Below, one piece after another: positions 57,217 to 64,000 of a DNA stretch of 64,000 nt (its first letter is position 1; every line of letters begins with the position of its first letter). The notes beneath the pieces were generated by a model, which saw only the letters and a program-made list of their open reading frames with translations, was not told the origin of the DNA and ran no database searches. The stretch is from the NCBI RefSeq assembly GCF_900156155.1, contig NZ_FTMD01000003.1, positions 186,001 to 250,000 on the forward strand. The letters run 5' to 3'. Made by a program: the position numbers and the translations under genes. This DNA is from Aromatoleum tolulyticum. GTDB lineage: Bacteria > Pseudomonadota > Gammaproteobacteria > Burkholderiales > Rhodocyclaceae.

Positions 57217-58557
57217 TTATTCCGTTTTGCGGCGCACGCCGGACCCGGGGTCCGGCGTTGCGGCCGCGTCGAGTTCGCGCAGATGCTCGAGTTTGGCTGC
57301 GATGCGCGCTTCCATTCCGTAAGATGTAGGACGATACCAGGCCGGTGGCGCCATCCCGTCGGGAAGGTAGGTTTCACCCGCCGCATAGGCTTCAGGCTCG
57401 TCGTGGGCATAGCGGTAGGTCTTGCCGTAGCCGAGTTCTTTCATGAGCCGTGTCGGCGCATTGCGCAGGTGCAGCGGCACGGGGCGCGACACGTCATTCG
57501 CCACGTGCTGTCGCGCAGCGTTGTAGGCCTTGTAGACTGCGTTCGACTTTGCGGCACAGGCAAGGAAGATCGTTGCCTGTGCGAGCGCCAGCTCGCCTTC
57601 GGGCGACCCCAGCCGCTCGTAAGTGGTACAGGCGTTCAGGGCGATTTCCAGCGCACGCGGGTCCGCGAGACCGATGTCCTCGACGGCCATGCGCACGAGC
57701 CGGCGCCCGAGGTATAGCGCATCCGCACCGCCGTCGAGCATCCGGCACAGCCAGTACAGCGCTGCGTCCGGATTGGAGCCGCGCACCGACTTGTGCAGCG
57801 CCGAAATCTGGTCGTAATAGGCTTCGCCGCCCTTGTCGAAGCGCCTGAGCTTGCTTGCCAAGGCCTCGTCGACAAATTCCGGGCTGACCGGATTCACGTC
57901 AGCGGTTTCGGCGGCGACCTGCACCTGCTCGATCAGGTTCATCAGTCGCCGCGCATCGCCGTCGGCAAAGCCGATCATGCGTTCGCGCGCCGTCTCGTCG
58001 AAGACGAGGTCCGGACATGCCGTCGCCCGTCCCCGCTCGAACAACCCGCCCATTGCCTCGTCGTCGAGCGGCTCCAGCACATACACCGCCGCACGCGACA
58101 GCAGCGCCGAGTTGACCTCGAAGGAGGGATTTTCGGTCGTCGCGCCGATGAAGGTGACCAGTCCCTGTTCAACATAGGGCAGGAAGGCATCCTGCTGGGC
58201 CTTGTTGAAGCGATGCACCTCATCGACGAAGAGGATCGTGTGACGGCCGCGCGCCTTGGCGGCCTGCGCCTGGCCGACGGCCTCACGGATATCCTTGACC
58301 CCTGAGAATACCGCCGACAGGGCGACGAAATCGGCATCGAAGGCCTGCGCCATCAGCCGCGCGAGCGTGGTCTTGCCGACACCGGGCGGCCCCCACAGGA
58401 TCATCGAATGCGGTTTGCCCGATTCGAATGCGAGCCGCAGCGGTTTCCCCGGACCCACGAGATGGCGCTGGCCGGCAATCTCGTCGAGCCGTTGCGGTCG
58501 CATCCGCTCGGCCAGCGGCACGCGCGGCGGTTGCACCGAATCGAAGAGATCAGCCAT
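57217..58557 (-). CDS. rarA: Replication-associated recombination protein A (MgsA/Mgs1-type clamp-loader-like ATPase)
   Basis: RarA acts at stalled replication forks. The 446-residue protein has the AAA+ Walker A WGPPGVGKTTLARLMA near residue 58, Walker B ILFVDEVHRFNKAQQDAFLP, sensor region GATTENPSFEVNSALLSR and the C-terminal tetramerisation domain (KSVRGSNPDAALYWLCRMLDGG). The length is normal. It precedes lolA-ftsK in transcription order, as in E. coli (ftsK-lolA-rarA). Confidence 0.96.
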   Translation of the reverse strand: MADLFDSVQPPRVPLAERMRPQRLDEIAGQRHLVGPGKPLRLAFESGKPHSMILWGPPGVGKTTLARLMAQAFDADFVALSAVFSGVKDIREAVGQAQAAKARGRHTILFVDEVHRFNKAQQDAFLPYVEQGLVTFIGATTENPSFEVNSALLSRAAVYVLEPLDDEAMGGLFERGRATACPDLVFDETARERMIGFADGDARRLMNLIEQVQVAAETADVNPVSPEFVDEALASKLRRFDKGGEAYYDQISALHKSVRGSNPDAALYWLCRMLDGGADALYLGRRLVRMAVEDIGLADPRALEIALNACTTYERLGSPEGELALAQATIFLACAAKSNAVYKAYNAARQHVANDVSRPVPLHLRNAPTRLMKELGYGKTYRYAHDEPEAYAAGETYLPDGMAPPAWYRPTSYGMEARIAAKLEHLRELDAAATPDPGSGVRRKTE

Positions 58558-58569
58558 CGCCGGCCTGCC

Positions 58570-59211
58570 TCAGTCGCCGATCACGTCGGCGCCAGGCGGC
58601 GGAACGAAGCGGAACTGCCCGGGATCGGGGCGCGCACCGGCAACCAGCGAGCGGAACTCGATCAGCGTCGTCTGCCCGAAGTTGTCTTTGAGTTCCATGC
58701 GCTTGAGGGCTCCGCCCGCGAAGCCCATGCGCATCGACTCGAAGCTGCTGTCGGCCTGCTTCGGCTTCGCATGCACCCATTCCAGCCCGTCCGACGATCC
58801 CGCCTCGGCGAGCTCGAAATTGCGCTCGAACGCGTCGTCACCGGCAAGGATCGCCGCCGGCGTGCTGCCCAGCGCATCGCCGAGGCGCTTGACCGTGACC
58901 TGATTCAGATCGCGGTCCCAGGACCATAGCTTGTCGCCGTCGCTGACGAGCACCTGGGGATACGGCTTGTCGTAGGTCCAGCGGAACTTGCCCGGACGCG
59001 CGAACACGAAACTGCCGCTCGCGCGCTGCGGCTTGCGCCCCGAGGCCGCAAAAACCGTCTGCTCGAACTCGCCCTGCGCGCTGCGCGCGGTATCGACAAA
59101 CTGGCGCAACTGCGCAATGCCGCCGGCCGACGCGACACCCGTCGCGCATACCAGCGCGAACGCCGCGCCAAGGCGCAGGCCCGCCCTGCAGACAACTCCG
59201 GTAAGACTCAC
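58570..59211 (-). CDS. lolA: Outer-membrane lipoprotein carrier protein LolA
   Basis: LolA shuttles lipoproteins through the periplasm from LolCDE to LolB. The 213-residue protein has a signal peptide ending near VASAGG and the LolA beta-barrel region, including [16 protein letters not shown]-like sequence. The start overlaps the ftsK stop by 4 bases. The ftsK-lolA-rarA order supports the call. Confidence 0.94.
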   Translation of the reverse strand: MSLTGVVCRAGLRLGAAFALVCATGVASAGGIAQLRQFVDTARSAQGEFEQTVFAASGRKPQRASGSFVFARPGKFRWTYDKPYPQVLVSDGDKLWSWDRDLNQVTVKRLGDALGSTPAAILAGDDAFERNFELAEAGSSDGLEWVHAKPKQADSSFESMRMGFAGGALKRMELKDNFGQTTLIEFRSLVAGARPDPGQFRFVPPPGADVIGD

Positions 59212-61520
59212 TCGCCCTCCTTGGCCGGCACGATCACTTCACGATTGCCGTTCGTCCCCATCGCCGACACGAGCCCGGCGCGCTCCATCTGTTCGATCAG
59301 ACGGGCCGCACGGTTGTAGCCGATGCGCAGGTGGCGCTGCACCAGCGAAATCGACGGACGCCGCGTCTTGATGACCACCTCCACCGCCTGGTCGTACAAG
59401 GGATCGGCCTCGCCATCGCCCTCCCCGCCACCGCCCCCGCCGAGCGCCGCCTCGAGATCGTCGTCGGGCGCCGACAGGATGCCGTCGACATAGTCGGGCG
59501 GCCCGCTGCGCTTGAGGTAATCGACGACCTTGTGCACCTCCTCGTCGGCGACAAAGGCACCGTGCACGCGCACGGGCAGGCCCGTGCCCGGGGCCAGGTA
59601 CAGCATGTCGCCCATGCCCAGCAGCGTTTCCGCCCCCATCTGGTCGAGGATGGTGCGCGAATCGATCTTGCTCGACACCTGGAAGGCGATGCGCGTCGGC
59701 ACGTTGGCCTTGATCAGGCCGGTGATGACATCCACCGACGGACGCTGCGTCGCGAGGATCAGGTGGATGCCGGCCGCACGCGCCTTCTGTGCGAGCCGCG
59801 CGATCAGCTCTTCGACCTTCTTGCCGACCACCATCATCATGTCCGCGAGCTCGTCGACGATCACGACGATATGCGGCAGCTGCTCGAGCGGTTCGGGATT
59901 GTCCGGGTTGATCGCGAACGGGTTGGTCAGCGGCTTTTCGGCTTTTTCCGCTTCGATGACGGCCTTGTTGAAGCCGGCGAGGTTGCGCACGCCGACTGCC
60001 GCCATCAGCTTGTAGCGCTTGTCCATCTCCACCACGCACCAGTTGAGCGCATTGGCGGCGTGCTTCATGTCGGTAACGACCGGTGCGAGCAGATGCGGAA
60101 TGCCCTCGTAGATCGACAGCTCAAGCATCTTCGGGTCGACCATGATCAGGCGGACCCTCTCGGGCCCCGCCTTGTACAGCAGCGACAGGATCATCGCGTT
60201 GATACCGACCGACTTGCCGGAACCGGTCGTGCCGGCAACCAGCAGGTGCGGCATCTTGCCGAGGTCCGCAACCGCCGGCTGGCCGCCGATGTCCTTGCCA
60301 AGCGCCACCGTCAGCGGCGAATGCATGTCGTGATAGGCCTTGGACCCGAGGATCTCCGACAGACGCACGGTCTGACGCTTCACGTTCGGCAGTTCGAGCG
60401 CCATGCAGGACTTGCCCGGCACCGTCTCGACGACGCGGATCGACACGAGCGACAGCGCACGCGCGAGATCCTTGCCGAGATTCACGACCTGGCTACCCTT
60501 CACCCCGGTCGCCGGTTCGATCTCGTAGCGCGTCACGACCGGTCCCGGATAGGCCGCCAGCACCTTGACCTCGACGCCGAAGTCACCGAGCTTGGTCTCG
60601 ATAAGGCGCGAGGTGAATTCCAGCACCTCGGCCGCAGGCGGCTCGACTTCTCCCGAGGGCTGGTCGAGCAGACTCAGCGGCGGAATCGCACCAGCCGGCG
60701 CCGGCAGATCGGTGAACAGCGACTGCTGCCGCTCCTGCCGGAGTTCCTTCTCGACACGCTCCGACTTCGCCACTTCGGCGACCGCGGGCTCGATGCGCAG
60801 CTGCGCAGCAGGCGCCGCGACCGTCTTGCGGCGCTTGGTCTCGACGACCGCCTCGCGCTTCTGCGCGACCTGCTGCCCGGCCTTGCGGTCCTGCCATCCC
60901 TGCCACGCGGCCTGCGCGCCCAGCCACCCCCGCTCCAGCGAGAGCCCGACACGCTCGATCACCGAAAGCCAGGAGATGCCGGAAAACAGGCTCAGCCCGG
61001 ACGCGAACAGCGCCAGCAGCAACAGGGTACCGCCGGTGAAGCCCAAGTAGCGCTGCACGAGCTGACCCAGTTCGACGCCAACGAGACCGCCCGGCCCCAG
61101 GGGCACACTGGCACCGTGCGAATAGAAACGCAGCGACTCCAGGGCGCTGCTCGACAGCAGCACGACGAAGAACCCGGTCAGGACGAAGAAGAAGGAGCGG
61201 CGGTCGAGCTGGACGTCATGGCGCAGACGCCGGAATCCCCACACGAGGGCATAGCCGAGGAATACGACCCACCACCACGCGGACAGCCCGAACAGATAGT
61301 AGAGCAGGTCGGCCAGCCAGGCGCCGAAACGCCCGCCGGGATTGCTGACGCGCGCGACTTCGGCGGCGTGCGACCAGCCGGGGTCGGATTTGCTGTAGCC
61401 GAGCAGGACCAGTCCGACATACAACGACATCACGCCGAGAATCAGCCAGCGCGCTTCCTGAAGCAAGAGGGAAATCCGTTCCGGCAGCGGCTGGAAACGG
61501 GGAGACTGACGGGACGACAT
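59208..61520 (-). CDS. ftsK: DNA translocase FtsK
   Basis: FtsK couples cell division with chromosome segregation and activates XerCD recombination at dif. The 770-residue protein has four N-terminal transmembrane helices (within residues 25-190), a short linker, the FtsK motor domain with Walker [18 protein letters not shown] near residue 435, and the C-terminal gamma DNA-recognition domain ([22 protein letters not shown]). It is shorter than E. coli FtsK mainly because the linker is shorter, which is common. Confidence 0.97.
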   Translation of the reverse strand: MSSRQSPRFQPLPERISLLLQEARWLILGVMSLYVGLVLLGYSKSDPGWSHAAEVARVSNPGGRFGAWLADLLYYLFGLSAWWWVVFLGYALVWGFRRLRHDVQLDRRSFFFVLTGFFVVLLSSSALESLRFYSHGASVPLGPGGLVGVELGQLVQRYLGFTGGTLLLLALFASGLSLFSGISWLSVIERVGLSLERGWLGAQAAWQGWQDRKAGQQVAQKREAVVETKRRKTVAAPAAQLRIEPAVAEVAKSERVEKELRQERQQSLFTDLPAPAGAIPPLSLLDQPSGEVEPPAAEVLEFTSRLIETKLGDFGVEVKVLAAYPGPVVTRYEIEPATGVKGSQVVNLGKDLARALSLVSIRVVETVPGKSCMALELPNVKRQTVRLSEILGSKAYHDMHSPLTVALGKDIGGQPAVADLGKMPHLLVAGTTGSGKSVGINAMILSLLYKAGPERVRLIMVDPKMLELSIYEGIPHLLAPVVTDMKHAANALNWCVVEMDKRYKLMAAVGVRNLAGFNKAVIEAEKAEKPLTNPFAINPDNPEPLEQLPHIVVIVDELADMMMVVGKKVEELIARLAQKARAAGIHLILATQRPSVDVITGLIKANVPTRIAFQVSSKIDSRTILDQMGAETLLGMGDMLYLAPGTGLPVRVHGAFVADEEVHKVVDYLKRSGPPDYVDGILSAPDDDLEAALGGGGGGEGDGEADPLYDQAVEVVIKTRRPSISLVQRHLRIGYNRAARLIEQMERAGLVSAMGTNGNREVIVPAKEGE

Positions 61521-61632
61521 CGGCGCGGGAACGAAGGCCCTGGAAAATCGACAATTCGCGATTATATGCGATCAGCCATCCCGACCGCTGACGCTGTTGC
61601 GAAGCGATACAGGGGGCGGCCGCGCCCCACCC

Positions 61633-62304
61633 TCAGACGTCGTTCAGGCGGTCGCGCAGGACGATGCCGTGATCGGTTTCCTCGATGAGCCCCTGCGTCC
61701 CGAGATCCTTCATCACACGGCTGACCATTTCGCGGGAAGCGCCGATCATCTTCGCGATGTCCTGCTTGGTGATCTTGCGCACGACGACCGCCTCGCCATC
61801 GACCTCTTCCGACATCTCCAGCAGCAGGCGCGCGACCCGCCCGTACACGTCCATCAGCGCAAGCGACTCGATCTTGCGGTCGGCATTGCGCAGGCGGTCG
61901 GCGAGGTTGCACATGATGCGCCAGGCTACCTCGAAGTTCTCCTGCATGATGCGCCGGAAGTCGTGCTTGGCGATCAGCACCAGGTCGGCCGGGGTGACCG
62001 CGACAACCGACGCCGATCGCGGCTGCTCGCCGAATATCCCCATCTCCCCGAAGAGCTCGCCCTGCCCCAGGATGCTGAGGATCACCTCGCGCCCATCCTC
62101 GTCGCTGACGATCACCTTGAGGCTGCCGGTGAGCACGAAATACACGAAGTCGCTGCGGTCGCCTGCATGCAGCACCCCCTGGCCGCGGGGGATACGCCGC
62201 ATCACTGCCGAGTGCGCCACCGCCAGCAAGGTCTCGTCGGACAACCCGTGAAACAACGGAAACGTCCTCAGAGCGGCCGTGGAAACTGCAGTAGCCTGTG
62301 TCAT
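61633..62304 (-). CDS. Crp/Fnr-family transcriptional regulator
   Basis: This 223-residue protein has an N-terminal cyclic-nucleotide-binding fold (about residues 15-130; GDRSDFVYFVLTGSLKVIV, GELFGEMGIFGEQPRSASV) and a C-terminal helix-turn-helix (ITKQDIAKMIGASREMVSRVMKDL). Without an N-terminal Cys cluster it is not an oxygen-sensing FNR; the GELFGE...RSASV form resembles the cAMP-binding site of CRP. The ATG at 62304 has GGAGG at normal spacing; the in-frame upstream extension is rejected. The ligand and targets are unknown. Confidence 0.9.
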   Translation of the reverse strand: MTQATAVSTAALRTFPLFHGLSDETLLAVAHSAVMRRIPRGQGVLHAGDRSDFVYFVLTGSLKVIVSDEDGREVILSILGQGELFGEMGIFGEQPRSASVVAVTPADLVLIAKHDFRRIMQENFEVAWRIMCNLADRLRNADRKIESLALMDVYGRVARLLLEMSEEVDGEAVVVRKITKQDIAKMIGASREMVSRVMKDLGTQGLIEETDHGIVLRDRLNDV

Positions 62305-62374
62305 GGAACCTCCGGAAACGGCAGTGCAATGAGTATCGGCGCGAGGATGGCCGACGGCGTGACATATTCCGCGC

Positions 62375-62380
62375 ATTATA
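62375..62380 (-). promoter_or_regulatory. -10 box for the Crp-family gene
   Basis: A perfect TATAAT on the minus strand lies about 70 bases before the ATG at 62304; the -35 is weak. Confidence 0.45.
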
Positions 62381-62408
62381 AGCCGATTGATGCCGCCCGA
62401 ATCCATAG

Positions 62409-63485
<1,077 letters not shown>

Positions 63486-63489
63486 TCCC

Positions 63490-64000
63490 ATGCCGCGCCC
63501 GCCCCGCCCGGCCTCGTCCCGCCCGGCTGACCGGAGCGGGCCGTCGAAAAGTCCGTTCGACGAGCTTGCCCCGCTGCGGGGCAAGCTGCGCGAGGAGCGG
63601 GTGCTCGGTCGCCGGATCGAGCGCCCTGAAACCAGCAGCGATGCGGACAGGACTCCGGCCGCCGATGCGGACGACGCCGACAGCGGTCTGTTCCGTGCCG
63701 CGCTGCAGGATGTGAAGCCGCTGCCGCCGTCGTCACGCAGAGCCGAGCTCGAAACACCCAAACCGCCCCCCGTTCGCCGCCCGCAGGTACCGGACGCCGA
63801 AGACGCATCGCCTGCGGCTCCGCTGCGGCGGCGACCACCCCGCGACGACAGCGAGTTCTTCCGCTTCGCGATGGAAGATGTGACCCCGATCGATCACGGC
63901 AACCGCGCCGAGGTCGGCATGGATCGCCGCCGTGCGCGGCATCACGAAACACACACGCCCGCGGCACCCGGCACGCCGGGGCATGAGTTCCTGCTGCTGC
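63490..64000 (+). CDS. Smr-domain-family protein, N-terminal part (cut by the window edge)
   Basis: This reading frame starts at 63490 and is open to the window end (at least 170 residues). The visible part is the charged, Pro/Arg-rich N-terminal region with two copies of a DxxxFRxAxxDVxP motif (FRAALQDVKPLP and FFRFAMEDVTPID). Such repeats are typical of the linker region of Smr (small MutS-related) nuclease-family proteins. The expected Smr domain lies beyond the edge, so the call rests on the repeats and the position next to trxB. Confidence 0.6.
   Translation, partial: MPRPPRPASSRPADRSGPSKSPFDELAPLRGKLREERVLGRRIERPETSSDADRTPAADADDADSGLFRAALQDVKPLPPSSRRAELETPKPPPVRRPQVPDAEDASPAAPLRRRPPRDDSEFFRFAMEDVTPIDHGNRAEVGMDRRRARHHETHTPAAPGTPGHEFLLL

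Noticed and set aside
59331-61688. 785-residue reading frame on the plus strand
   Set aside because: Antisense to ftsK; His/Arg-rich shadow.

Overview
The window looks like a chromosomal segment of a betaproteobacterium, most likely of the Rhodocyclales (Thauera/Azoarcus/Aromatoleum type). This rests on very GC-rich DNA, a phaC-phaB-phaB-phaR polyhydroxyalkanoate block, an E. coli-type long Asd, and the leuCDB-asd-fimV-truA-trpFBA-accD-folC-cvpA-purF-metZ gene order known from beta- and gammaproteobacteria. The genus is an inference. Genes are tightly packed, often with 4-base stop/start overlaps (ATGA). No insertion sequence, prophage, CRISPR array, rRNA operon or clearly foreign island is visible.

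Layout. 1-4.3 kb (+): a TPR protein and an L,D-transpeptidase that share a C-terminal domain type, a periplasmic and a cytoplasmic cyclophilin, and lpxH. 4.4-22.1 kb (-): amino-acid and housekeeping genes read from leuC down to metZ (leucine, aspartate family, tryptophan, fatty-acid initiation, folate, purine, methionine), with fimV and an orphan EcfT-like membrane protein between asd and truA. 22.2-30.5 kb (-): a M48 protease, an MFS transporter, aroC, acetolactate synthase ilvBN preceded by a valine-rich leader peptide and attenuator, fadD, a CBS protein and ferredoxin fdxA. 30.7-32.5 kb (+): trxA and rho. 32.5-34.4 kb (-): a 3-hydroxyacyl-CoA dehydrogenase and two tandem copies of a tRNA-Ala/Glu/Asp trio. 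34.4-42.5 kb (-): an FAD oxidase, a patatin-like protein, rimO and the PHA genes. 42.6-49.4 kb: pgeF, rluD, bamD, manC, an AEC carrier and a lytic transglycosylase. 49.4-53.3 kb (+): a divergent sirtuin, then a beta-carbonic anhydrase with a SulP transporter. 53.4-57.2 kb: tRNA-Arg, tRNA-Ser, mltF, serS and a small protein. 57.2-64 kb: rarA, lolA, ftsK and a Crp/Fnr regulator (-), then trxB and an incomplete Smr-like gene (+).

How the genes work together. Most encode core metabolism, envelope biogenesis (LpxH, LolA, BamD, MltB, MltF, L,D-transpeptidase, PgeF), redox (trxA, trxB, fdxA) and PHA storage. The clearest regulatory system is the ilvBN attenuator: a 28-codon leader with nine Val codons followed by a strong intrinsic terminator just before ilvB. 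Neither the leader peptide nor this control is visible from long-ORF calling. Nothing convincingly amounts to a wholly new multi-gene system. The best leads for follow-up are the ilv attenuator, the paired Cds6-type domains, the orphan EcfT-like gene, the carbonic anhydrase/SulP pair, the divergent sirtuin and three uncharacterised small proteins.
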